A DNA stretch of 5,150 bases from Pseudomonadota bacterium. GTDB lineage: Bacteria; Pseudomonadota; Alphaproteobacteria; Rhizobiales; Xanthobacteraceae. Every line of letters begins with the position of its first letter. Positions within the stretch are counted from its first letter, which is position 1. This document shows, one piece after another, positions 1-5,150 of this stretch. The notes beneath the pieces are model-generated. The model saw only the letters and a program-made list of their open reading frames with translations. It had not been told where the DNA came from and did no database searches. The stretch covers positions 1-5,150 of the forward strand of contig JAEZEY010000245.1 of assembly GCA_023432845.1 (NCBI GenBank). The letters run 5' to 3'. The position numbers and the translations under genes were made by a program.

Positions 1-149
1 GCCGGGGTCCGTGCGGGCGCGCTCGGCGCCGCCGGCGCCTCAACCGCAGCGAAGCGGTCGACCGCTTCCTCCCCCACAAAGGCATCGGCCCCGGCATCGA
101 GATAGAACTCGAGCAGGTCTCGCGCCGTTATGGTGGGGGCGGTGTTCAT
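1..149 (-). CDS. Probable uracil-DNA glycosylase (family 4/5 type), N-terminal fragment cut by window edge
   Basis: Reading the minus strand from the ATG whose complement lies at 147-149 gives 49 codons open to the window edge. The peptide starts MNTAPTITARDLLEFYLDAG, continues with an acidic stretch and a VDRF segment, and then becomes an Ala/Pro-rich linker. From memory, this pattern (a short helix LLxFYLxAG, then an Ala/Pro linker before the catalytic domain) is the usual N-terminal extension of alphaproteobacterial uracil-DNA glycosylases of the Fe-S family 4/5 type, which remove uracil from DNA and start base-excision repair. No catalytic motif or Fe-S cysteine lies in the visible part, so the call rests on the N-terminus and on its divergent position next to ETF-QO, an arrangement I recall from Bradyrhizobium-like genomes. 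It could be another protein with a similar extension. The start has only a weak purine-poor leader, so its exact position is uncertain. Confidence 0.55.
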   Translation of the reverse strand, partial: MNTAPTITARDLLEFYLDAGADAFVGEEAVDRFAAVEAPAAPSAPARTP

Positions 150-189
150 GGAAGTCACTCTAGCACAGGGAAATATGGCGGCCCGACGA

Positions 190-218
190 TTGCTCCTGCT
201 GTGCAAAAGTGATCAATA
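190..218 (+). promoter_or_regulatory. Weak candidate sigma-70-type promoter for the ETF-QO gene
   Basis: TTGCTC at 190-195 and TCAATA at 213-218 are separated by 17 bases, the preferred spacing for a housekeeping promoter. Each box departs from consensus at two positions. It lies in the only AT-richer part of the 142-base gap between the two divergent genes and would leave a leader of about 65 bases before the ETF-QO start. Alphaproteobacterial promoters are poorly defined, so this is only a candidate. No operator or inverted repeat is obvious beside it, and I found no convincing promoter for the opposite-strand gene. Confidence 0.2.
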
Positions 219-280
219 GAAGCGTTATGAACCGGATTTCTGGGGTAACGGCCGTGGTTTTCGCGCTGTTCGCCCCCTTC

Positions 281-286
281 AGGAGG
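281..286 (+). promoter_or_regulatory. Strong ribosome binding site of the ETF-QO gene
   Basis: A perfect AGGAGG lies five bases upstream of the ATG at 292-294. It fixes the start codon of the ETF-QO gene and predicts efficient translation. It is the only textbook Shine-Dalgarno sequence in the window; the other two forward genes have a shorter site or none. Confidence 0.85.
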
Positions 287-291
287 CCTTA

Positions 292-1941
292 ATGACCGAT
301 CTGCCAGCCCGCGAAGCCATGGAGTTTGACGTGGTGGTGGTGGGCGCAGGGCCCGCCGGCCTCGCCGCGGCTATCCGCCTCAAGCAGATCAACGCCGAGC
401 TGTCCGTGGTCGTGGTGGAGAAGGGGTCCGAGGTCGGCGCGCACATCCTGTCCGGCGCGGTGATTGACCCTGCGGGCCTCGATGCGCTGTTGCCGGACTG
501 GCGTTCGGAAGAAACGCCGATCAAGACCGAGGTCAAGGACGACCGCTTCTATTTCCTCGGCCATGCCGGCTCGTTGCGCCTGCCCAATCTGCTGATGCCG
601 CCGCTGATGGGCAATCACGGCAACTACATCGTCTCGCTCGGCGATGTCTGTCGCTGGCTCGGCACCAAGGCCGAAGGCCTCGGCGTCGAAATCTATCCGG
701 GCTTTGCCGCGGCCGAAGTTCTGTATGACGACAATGGCGCGGTGGTCGGCGTCGCCACCGGCGACATGGGCATCGGCAAGAACGGCGAGCCGAATGCCAA
801 TTTCACGCGCGGCATGGAACTGCGTGCCAAGTACACGCTGTTCGCGGAAGGCGCGCGCGGCAATCTCGGCAAGCAGTTGCTGGCGAAGTTCAATCTCGGC
901 GAAGGCCGCGAGCCGCAGAAGTTCGGCATCGGCCTCAAGGAGCTGTGGCAGGTCGCGCCGGAGAAGCACAGAAAGGGTCTGGTGCAGCACTCCTTCGGCT
1001 GGCCGCTCGATGGTTCGACCGGCGGCGGCTCGTTCCTCTATCACTTCGACGACAATCTGGTGTCGGTCGGCTTTGTCGTTCATCTCAATTACAAGAACCC
1101 GTATCTGTCGCCGTTCGAGGAATTCCAGCGCTTCAAGACTCATCCGCTGGTGCGCGACACGTTCGAAGGCGGCAAGCGCCTGTCCTATGGCGCGCGCGCC
1201 TTGACCGAAGGCGGCTACCAATCGGTGCCGAAGCTCGTCTTCCCGGGCGGCGCGCTGATCGGCTGTGATGCCGGCTTTATGAACGTGCCGCGTATCAAGG
1301 GCAGCCACAACGCCATCCTGTCCGGCATGATGGCGGCGGACGCGGCGGGCGCCGCGCTGGCCGCTGGCCGGTCGCATGACGCGCTCGACGATTACGAGAA
1401 CGGCTGGCGCAATTCGAGGATCGGCAAGGACCTTTGGCGCGTGCGTAACGCCAAGCCGCTGTGGTCGAAGTTCGGTACCTATGTCGGCATCGCGCTCGGC
1501 GGGCTCGACATGTGGACCAACACGCTCGGCTTCTCGCTGTTCGGCACGCAGGGCCACGGCAAGCCGGACCACGCCTCGCTGAAGCCTGCCGCCGAATCCG
1601 CGCCGATCGACTATCCCAAGCCCGACGGCAAGCTCACCTTCGATCGATTGTCGTCGGTGTTCCTCTCGAACACCAATCATGAGGAAGACCAGCCGCCGCA
1701 TCTCAAGGTCAAGGACATGGCCTTGCAGAAATCATCGGAGCACGACGTGTTCGCGGGGCCGTCGTCGCGCTATTGCCCGGCCGGCGTTTATGAGTGGGTG
1801 GAAGAGGCGGGCAATCCGAAGTTCGTCATCAACGCGCAGAACTGCGTCCACTGCAAAACCTGCGATATCAAGGACCCGAACCAGAACATCACCTGGGTGC
1901 CGCCGGAAGGCTCGGGCGGGCCGAACTATTCGGGAATGTGA
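292..1941 (+). CDS. etfQO: Electron transfer flavoprotein-ubiquinone oxidoreductase (ETF-QO)
   Basis: The 549-residue protein takes electrons from reduced electron transfer flavoprotein and passes them to ubiquinone at the inner membrane, linking acyl-CoA and related dehydrogenases to respiration. An N-terminal FAD-binding Rossmann motif is visible (GAGPAG, residues 18-23, after a beta strand, with Glu43 ending the second strand), followed by GAHILSG (49-55). The family's quinone-side segment EGGYQSVPK is at 306-314 and GCDAGFMNVPRIKG at 324-337. A hydrophobic stretch at about 394-418 fits the monotopic membrane contact. The C-terminal ferredoxin-like part holds Cys495 (YCPAGVYE) and Cys518, Cys521 and Cys524 (CVHCKTC), the four expected 4Fe-4S ligands. 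Length and domain order match bacterial family members, and nothing is truncated. The start is set by AGGAGG five bases upstream. No etfAB genes lie in the window, so the ETF partner is encoded elsewhere. The gene appears to be transcribed alone or with the downstream TPR gene. The gene symbol is informal. Confidence 0.97.
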   Translation: MTDLPAREAMEFDVVVVGAGPAGLAAAIRLKQINAELSVVVVEKGSEVGAHILSGAVIDPAGLDALLPDWRSEETPIKTEVKDDRFYFLGHAGSLRLPNLLMPPLMGNHGNYIVSLGDVCRWLGTKAEGLGVEIYPGFAAAEVLYDDNGAVVGVATGDMGIGKNGEPNANFTRGMELRAKYTLFAEGARGNLGKQLLAKFNLGEGREPQKFGIGLKELWQVAPEKHRKGLVQHSFGWPLDGSTGGGSFLYHFDDNLVSVGFVVHLNYKNPYLSPFEEFQRFKTHPLVRDTFEGGKRLSYGARALTEGGYQSVPKLVFPGGALIGCDAGFMNVPRIKGSHNAILSGMMAADAAGAALAAGRSHDALDDYENGWRNSRIGKDLWRVRNAKPLWSKFGTYVGIALGGLDMWTNTLGFSLFGTQGHGKPDHASLKPAAESAPIDYPKPDGKLTFDRLSSVFLSNTNHEEDQPPHLKVKDMALQKSSEHDVFAGPSSRYCPAGVYEWVEEAGNPKFVINAQNCVHCKTCDIKDPNQNITWVPPEGSGGPNYSGM

Positions 1942-1949
1942 TTCGCCTT

Positions 1950-1992
1950 CCGGCCGGCGCCGGCTTCGGCCGGGCCTGCGGAAAGGCGCAGG
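1950..1992 (+). terminator. Tandem GC-rich hairpins after ETF-QO, possible terminator
   Basis: Eight bases after the ETF-QO stop codon, CCGGCCG (1950-1956) pairs perfectly with CGGCCGG (1967-1973). An alternative fold is a 5-bp stem, CCGGC (1960-1964) with GCCGG (1969-1973), closed by the very stable TTCG tetraloop. One base later CCTGCG (1975-1980) pairs perfectly with CGCAGG (1987-1992) around a six-base loop, followed by TCTCC. There is no run of T residues, so classical intrinsic termination is doubtful. The position suggests transcript-end stabilisation or weak termination. Confidence 0.4.
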
Positions 1993-2004
1993 TCTCCAAT
2001 GGGT

Positions 2005-2039
2005 TGCGGCGCGGTGGTGCAGCCGTAAGGAGCGCCGCA
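2005..2039. repeat. Inverted repeat, 8-bp arms
   Basis: TGCGGCGC (2005-2012) and GCGCCGCA (2032-2039) are perfect reverse complements around a 19-base loop. It is the third potential hairpin in series downstream of ETF-QO. In sequence this GC-rich an 8-bp match can arise by chance, so its significance rests on the clustering. Confidence 0.35.
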
Positions 2040-2157
2040 GGCGAAAGGTGGCCAAGGCACTCGCCGGAGGCGGGGCGGCCTGGACGTTGGCGCCGGCCAT
2101 GCTGCTGCCACACCGGGGCATACAAGTTGGTGGCGCCGATACCCTTTGCGCGAGGCT

Positions 2158-2189
2158 GGCCGTTCTTGCGGTTGCAGCGCAAACGGGCC
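2158..2189. repeat. Imperfect hairpin upstream of the TPR gene
   Basis: GGCC-GTT-TGCG on the left (2158-2170) pairs with CGCA-AAC-GGCC on the right (2178-2189) through 11 base pairs, interrupted by a one-base bulge on the right and a two-base bulge on the left, with a seven-base loop (2171-2177). It ends 64 bases before the GTG start of the TPR gene. It could be a leader-RNA structure or a protein-binding site, or may have no role. Confidence 0.3.
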
Positions 2190-2241
2190 ATTCTGCGTTT
2201 AACATCAGCGAGTCAGCGCGGAAATCGCGCCGCCGCTTATC

Positions 2242-2245
2242 GGAG
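2242..2245 (+). promoter_or_regulatory. Ribosome binding site that selects the GTG start of the TPR gene
   Basis: GGAG lies eight bases before the GTG at 2254-2256, but only two bases before the alternative in-frame TTG at 2248-2250. The spacing favours the GTG. That choice also gives a cleaner signal peptide (MKSSSRFR, then a hydrophobic stretch) without the extra Met-Pro dipeptide. Confidence 0.6.
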
Positions 2246-2253
2246 CATTGCCA

Positions 2254-4314
2254 GTGAAATCATCGAGCCGGTTCCGGGCTATCGCGGCGGGCGCCGCCGT
2301 CGCTGCTTTTGCGGCTGCCTCCGTTGCCGTGCCTGCTTCGGCCACCGCGCAAAGTTCGCAACCGCCTGTGGCTTCCGGCACGATCGATCTGTCGGGTCTG
2401 ACCGCTTCGGGCAGCTATCTCGCCGCCCGCCACGCCGGCCGCCAGCAGGATGCGCTGGCCGCCGCCGCCTATTATCGCGCGGCGCTGCGGCGCGATCCCA
2501 AGAACCTCGAACTGCTCGATCGCGCCTTCATATCGCTCTTGGTCGGCGGCGACGTCGGCGAAGCGGTGAAGTTTGCCGAACGCGTCGCTCAGGCCAGCAA
2601 GTCGGACCGCGCGGCGCGTCTCGTGCTGGGCGTGCATGACCTCAAGATTGGCCACTTCGCCACGGCGCGGCGCAACATCACGCAGTCGGTGCGCGGCCCC
2701 ATTACTGATCTCACCGCGGCGCTGCTGACGGCCTGGAGTTACGCCGGTGCCGGCGACGCCAAGAGTGCGGTGGCGACGATCGACCGGCTGGCTGGCCCTG
2801 AATGGTACGGCATCTTCAAGGATCTGCATGCCGGTCTCATCCTCGACGTCGCCGGTGACGCCAAAGAAGCGGGCAAGCGCTTCGAGCGCGCCTACAAGCT
2901 GGATTCTTCGGCACTGCGTGTCGTCGAGGCCTACGGCGGCTGGCTGTCGCGCAACCGGTCGGCTGAAGAAGCGCTCGCGGTCTACGCGGCTTTCGACAAG
3001 GTGCTGCCGCGTCATCCTCTGATCGTCGAGGCGATGGGCAAGCTCAAGCCCTCCGATGCAGAGAATGCCAAACCGGTGGCACCGAAGACCAGCGTGCCGC
3101 AACTTGCCATCAATCGCGTTCTGTCACGTGGCGCGAGCGGGGCGGACGTCACCGCCTTGCAGACCCGCCTCGGTCTGGCGGCCGACGGCCGTTTCGGCGC
3201 GCAGACCGTGGCCGCCTTGCGTGAATTCCAGTCGCGCAACGGGCTGAAGGCCGATGGCGTCGCCGACGCCAAGACAATCGCCAAGCTGAACGAAGGCGAC
3301 GGGCCAAGCGGCGGTGCCGCCAAGGCCGGAGCGTTGCCGCTGATGGTCGCCAATGCGCAGGCCGGCGCGGCCGAAGCGCTCTATGGCCTCGGTGCTTCGC
3401 TTGGCCGCCGCGGCGGCGAAGACCTCGGCCTCGTCTATCTCCAGCTGTCGCTGCATCTGGCGCCGCATCACGAACTCGCGCTGTTGTCGCTCGCCGACCT
3501 CTACGAGGCGATGAAGAAGCCGGACATGGCGATCAAGGTCTATGAGCGCATTCCGCACGGCTCGGTCCTGCACCGGAATGCTTCCATCCAGATGGCCGCC
3601 GGTCTCGATGCGCTCGAACGCAGCGAGGAAGCGCAGAAGCGGCTCGAGGAATTGCTCAAGGACGACCCCAAGGATCTCGAGGCGACGCTCGCGCTCGGCA
3701 ATCTGCTGCGCGGCCACAAGAAGTTCGCCGAATGCGGCGAAGCGTACTCCAAGGCGATCGACCTGATCGGCACGCCGGAAAAGGCCCACTGGACCGTCTT
3801 CTACTTCCGCGGCATCTGCTACGAGCGCTCCAAGCAGTGGCCGAAAGCCGAAGCCGACCTGAAGAAGGCGCTCGATCTGTTTCCGGATCAGCCGCACGTC
3901 CTGAACTACCTCGGTTATTCCTGGATTGATCAGGGCGTGAACCTCGAGCAGGGCATGGAGATGATCAAGAAGGCCGTCGCGCAGCGGCCGGACGATGGCT
4001 ACATCGTCGACTCGCTCGGCTGGGCCTATTACCGCCTCGGTAATTACGAGGAAGCGACCAAGGAGCTTGAGCGCGCCATCGGTCTCAAGCCCGAGGATCC
4101 GACGATCAACGATCACCTAGGCGACGCCTACTGGCGCGTCGGCCGCAAGCTGGAAGCGACCTTCCAGTGGAATCACGCGCGCGACCTCAAGCCCGACGCG
4201 GAAGAACTGCCGAAGATTCTGGAAAAGCTGCGGGTCGGTCTGCCCGAGGAGACGACATCGCAGGCCAATTCTTCCGAAAAGCCGGCGGTGGCCAAGCCCG
4301 GCAACGGCGGATAG
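2254..4314 (+). CDS. Secreted tetratricopeptide repeat protein with an internal peptidoglycan-binding domain
   Basis: The product is 686 residues from the preferred GTG start (688 if TTG at 2248 is used). Residues 1-32 look like a Sec signal peptide: Lys/Arg-containing N-terminus, Ala/Val-rich core, and an ATA site before Gln33. No lipobox cysteine is seen, so a soluble periplasmic protein is expected. Residues about 50-270 form a divergent TPR block. Residues about 288-346 match a PG_binding_1 domain (GASGADVTALQTRLG, DGRFGAQTVAALREFQ, NGLKADG, TIAKLN). A second TPR block (about 360-675) contains strongly canonical repeats, including YLGYSWIDQG, VDSLGWAYYRLGNYEEA (585-601) and DHLGDAYWRVGR. 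The C-terminal tail is Ser/Ala/Lys/Pro-rich. TPRs bind partner proteins; no enzyme motif is present. The C-terminal half resembles proteobacterial TPR proteins encoded near ispE, such as Pseudomonas PA4667, whose function is to my knowledge undefined. A role as a cell-envelope scaffold is inferred. Confidence 0.9.
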   Translation: MKSSSRFRAIAAGAAVAAFAAASVAVPASATAQSSQPPVASGTIDLSGLTASGSYLAARHAGRQQDALAAAAYYRAALRRDPKNLELLDRAFISLLVGGDVGEAVKFAERVAQASKSDRAARLVLGVHDLKIGHFATARRNITQSVRGPITDLTAALLTAWSYAGAGDAKSAVATIDRLAGPEWYGIFKDLHAGLILDVAGDAKEAGKRFERAYKLDSSALRVVEAYGGWLSRNRSAEEALAVYAAFDKVLPRHPLIVEAMGKLKPSDAENAKPVAPKTSVPQLAINRVLSRGASGADVTALQTRLGLAADGRFGAQTVAALREFQSRNGLKADGVADAKTIAKLNEGDGPSGGAAKAGALPLMVANAQAGAAEALYGLGASLGRRGGEDLGLVYLQLSLHLAPHHELALLSLADLYEAMKKPDMAIKVYERIPHGSVLHRNASIQMAAGLDALERSEEAQKRLEELLKDDPKDLEATLALGNLLRGHKKFAECGEAYSKAIDLIGTPEKAHWTVFYFRGICYERSKQWPKAEADLKKALDLFPDQPHVLNYLGYSWIDQGVNLEQGMEMIKKAVAQRPDDGYIVDSLGWAYYRLGNYEEATKELERAIGLKPEDPTINDHLGDAYWRVGRKLEATFQWNHARDLKPDAEELPKILEKLRVGLPEETTSQANSSEKPAVAKPGNGG
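3112..3294 (+). other. PG_binding_1-like domain inside the TPR protein
   Basis: This stretch encodes residues about 287-347 of the TPR protein (GTG numbering). It has the features of the three-helix peptidoglycan-binding domain 1: LSRGASGADVTALQTRLG, then a D-G-x-F-G turn (DGRFGAQT), VAALREFQSRNGL, and ADGVADAKTIAKL. It is flanked by linkers that look flexible: a Pro/Lys/Ala-rich segment before it and a Gly-rich segment (GDGPSGGAAKAG) after it. This is how an inserted module would be joined between the two TPR blocks. Confidence 0.85.
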
Positions 4315-4315
4315 G

Positions 4316-4431
4316 GTCATTCCGGGGCGCTCCTATTGCGCTTGCGCTATGGGAGCGAACCCGGAATCCAGCTACAAATCGACATCGCATCTGGATTCCG
4401 GGTTCGCCGTTACACGGCGCCCCGGAATGAC
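4316..4431. repeat. Nested palindromic intergenic repeat (REP/MITE-like), cloverleaf-capable
   Basis: Outer arms GTCATTCCGGGGCGC (4316-4330) and GCGCCCCGGAATGAC (4417-4431) are perfect 15-base reverse complements. Inside them, 17-base arms starting GCGAACCCGG (4355-4371) and ending GGGTTCGC (4391-4407) are also perfect complements around a 19-base loop. The left spacer (4331-4354) is itself a hairpin with 10 of 11 pairs, including one G-T. On the right, CGCCGT (4405-4410) pairs with ACGGCG (4414-4419). The element begins one base after the TPR stop codon and ends 12 bases before the ispE start. Repeats with ends like GTCATTCCGGGGCGC and an inner GAACCCGGAATC are, as I recall, scattered through Bradyrhizobium-like genomes. 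No transposase is present here, so any mobility would be in trans. It may also terminate transcription or protect transcript ends. Confidence 0.9.
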
Positions 4432-4443
4432 GAATGAGTTGCC

Positions 4444-5150
4444 GTGTCCTCACCGCCCACCCAAACCGCCCGCGCCAAGATCAATCTGACGCTGCGCATT
4501 ACCGGGCGGCGCGCCGACGGCTATCACGAGCTTGAAAGCCTCGTCGTCTTTGCCGACATCGCCGATACTCTGACGCTCGAGCCGGCGGCGCATACCTCGC
4601 TCGACATCCTCGGGCCGTTTGCCGGCGCCATCGACGCGGCGGGGGACAATCTCGTTCTCAAGGCGTTCAACGCACTCGCCGCGCTGGTGCCGGGCCTCAA
4701 GGGTGGGCGCTTCCGTCTCGACAAGCATATCCCGGTGGCCGGCGGCGTCGGCGGCGGTTCGGCCGACGCGGCGGCGGCGTTGCGTCTGCTGGCGCGTCAC
4801 AATGGCATCTCATTCGATGACGCGCGCTTGATGACAGCGGCATTGCGCACCGGTGCCGACGTGCCGGTGTGCTTCGTGTCGCGCGCCTGCATCATGACCG
4901 GCGTCGGCGAGCGCTTGTCGCCGCCGCTTCGCCTGCCGGAATTGCCGGCGCTGCTGGTCAATCCGCGCGTCGGCGTATCGACCCGCGACGTGTTTGCCGC
5001 GCTGACAAAGTCCGGCCTGCCCAAGGATGGCTGCGCGCTCGGCGACGTGCCGCGCGATGTCGGCGCGCTTGTCGAATTCTTGCGCGGTCACGGCAACGAT
5101 CTCACCGCGCCGGCGATTGCCTGCGCGCCGGTGATCGGTGACGTGATTGA
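4444..5150 (+). CDS. ispE: 4-diphosphocytidyl-2-C-methyl-D-erythritol kinase, C-terminus cut by window edge
   Basis: IspE phosphorylates the 2-hydroxyl of CDP-methylerythritol with ATP, the fourth step of the cytosolic MEP pathway to isopentenyl diphosphate. The 235 visible codons show the GHMP-kinase layout: ARAKINLTL with Lys12 (matching the catalytic Lys10 of the E. coli enzyme), RRADGYHELESLVVF (22-36), the ATP-binding glycine loop PVAGGVGGGSADAAAALR (97-114), and TGADVPVCF (136-144), whose Asp139 matches the catalytic Asp141. Family members are about 280-300 residues, so roughly 50-65 are missing to the right. The start is GTG at 4444: an in-frame TGA at 4435-4437 blocks any earlier start, and no other start codon lies between it and the conserved ARAKINL segment. 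No clear Shine-Dalgarno sequence precedes it; the upstream bases are the end of the palindromic repeat. The gene follows the TPR gene on the same strand, 129 bases after its stop, and could be cotranscribed with it. Confidence 0.95.
   Translation, partial: MSSPPTQTARAKINLTLRITGRRADGYHELESLVVFADIADTLTLEPAAHTSLDILGPFAGAIDAAGDNLVLKAFNALAALVPGLKGGRFRLDKHIPVAGGVGGGSADAAAALRLLARHNGISFDDARLMTAALRTGADVPVCFVSRACIMTGVGERLSPPLRLPELPALLVNPRVGVSTRDVFAALTKSGLPKDGCALGDVPRDVGALVEFLRGHGNDLTAPAIACAPVIGDVI

Larger units (their letters stand above)
1942..2247. other. GC-rich intergenic region without a convincing gene
   Basis: About 310 bases separate the ETF-QO stop from the TPR gene. Open frames cross the region on both strands, but they lack ribosome sites, are rich in Arg/Pro/Ala as expected of chance GC-rich frames, and resemble no family I know. 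The first 100 bases contain three inverted repeats in a row, and a fourth lies at 2158-2189 just before the TPR gene's leader. A possible promoter for the TPR gene is TTGCGG (2166-2171), 17 bases, CATTCT (2189-2194), but the second box is poor and overlaps the last hairpin. I recognise no known riboswitch or structured RNA family. Confidence 0.6.

Noticed and set aside
289..1701. Long minus-strand open frame of about 470 codons antisense to ETF-QO
   Set aside because: It mirrors the coding strand of a well-supported gene. Its translation is Arg/Ala/Glu-rich without a recognisable domain and it has no ribosome site; this is the usual shadow frame in GC-rich genes.
1732..2205. Minus-strand open frames in the ETF-QO/TPR gap (157 and 100 codons)
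   Set aside because: They extend into ETF-QO coding sequence, have a chance-like Arg/Pro/Ala composition and no visible start signals. A small conserved protein cannot be excluded without comparison, but nothing supports one.
1942..2253. Riboswitch or 6S/SRP-type RNA in the intergenic gap
   Set aside because: I looked for cobalamin-type box motifs and SRP/RNase P-like cores and saw none; only GC-rich hairpins without a family signature.
1794..2639. Forward open frame of about 281 codons spanning the ETF-QO end, the gap and the TPR start
   Set aside because: It overlaps two real genes in another frame, has Arg/Gly-rich low-complexity composition and no ribosome site.
3124..4116. Minus-strand open frame of about 330 codons antisense to the TPR gene
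   Set aside because: Same shadow effect: it lies fully opposite canonical TPR repeats and shows no family signature of its own.
4316..4431. tRNA or other known structured RNA gene, because of the cloverleaf-like folding
   Set aside because: The outer stem is 15 bp, there is no anticodon-arm or T-loop signature in the right place, and the sequence looks like a dispersed palindromic repeat rather than a tRNA.
4434..4436. ATG just upstream of ispE as a possible start
   Set aside because: It is out of frame with the ARAKINL segment. The correct frame has a TGA at 4435-4437, leaving GTG 4444 as the only start.
1..5150. CRISPR array, phage, defence or toxin-antitoxin system
   Set aside because: There are no regularly spaced direct repeats, integrase, transposase or small paired genes; the window is housekeeping chromosomal sequence.

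Overview
The window is GC-rich, densely coding DNA that looks like chromosomal core sequence from an alphaproteobacterium, probably order Hyphomicrobiales (Rhizobiales) in the Bradyrhizobium/Rhodopseudomonas/Pseudolabrys neighbourhood. This placement is an inference. It rests on codon usage, on the gene order (putative uracil-DNA glycosylase, ETF-ubiquinone oxidoreductase, periplasmic TPR protein, ispE), and on a palindromic intergenic repeat of a type I recall from that group.

Layout: (1) 1-149, minus strand, holds the N-terminal 49 codons of a probable family 4/5 uracil-DNA glycosylase that runs off the left edge. (2) 150-291 is a divergent intergenic region ending in a perfect AGGAGG ribosome site. 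(3) 292-1941 is a complete ETF:ubiquinone oxidoreductase, with its FAD site, quinone-side GGYQ segment and four Fe-S cysteines all visible. (4) 1942-2253 has no convincing gene but several GC-rich inverted repeats. (5) 2254-4314 is a secreted TPR protein carrying a peptidoglycan-binding domain in the middle of the chain. (6) 4316-4431 is a nested palindrome that fits almost exactly between the TPR stop codon and the next start codon and can be folded as a cloverleaf. (7) 4444-5150 is the first 235 codons of ispE, which starts at GTG and is cut by the right edge.

The genes do not form one pathway. ETF-QO feeds electrons from beta-oxidation and amino-acid/choline-type dehydrogenases into ubiquinone. 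IspE acts in MEP isoprenoid synthesis, which supplies the polyprenyl tails of ubiquinone and undecaprenyl phosphate. The TPR protein is predicted to sit in the periplasm and may touch peptidoglycan. I see no defence system, mobile gene, CRISPR array, tRNA or rRNA. The two most notable things are the peptidoglycan-binding module inside the TPR protein and the cloverleaf-capable repeat between that gene and ispE.
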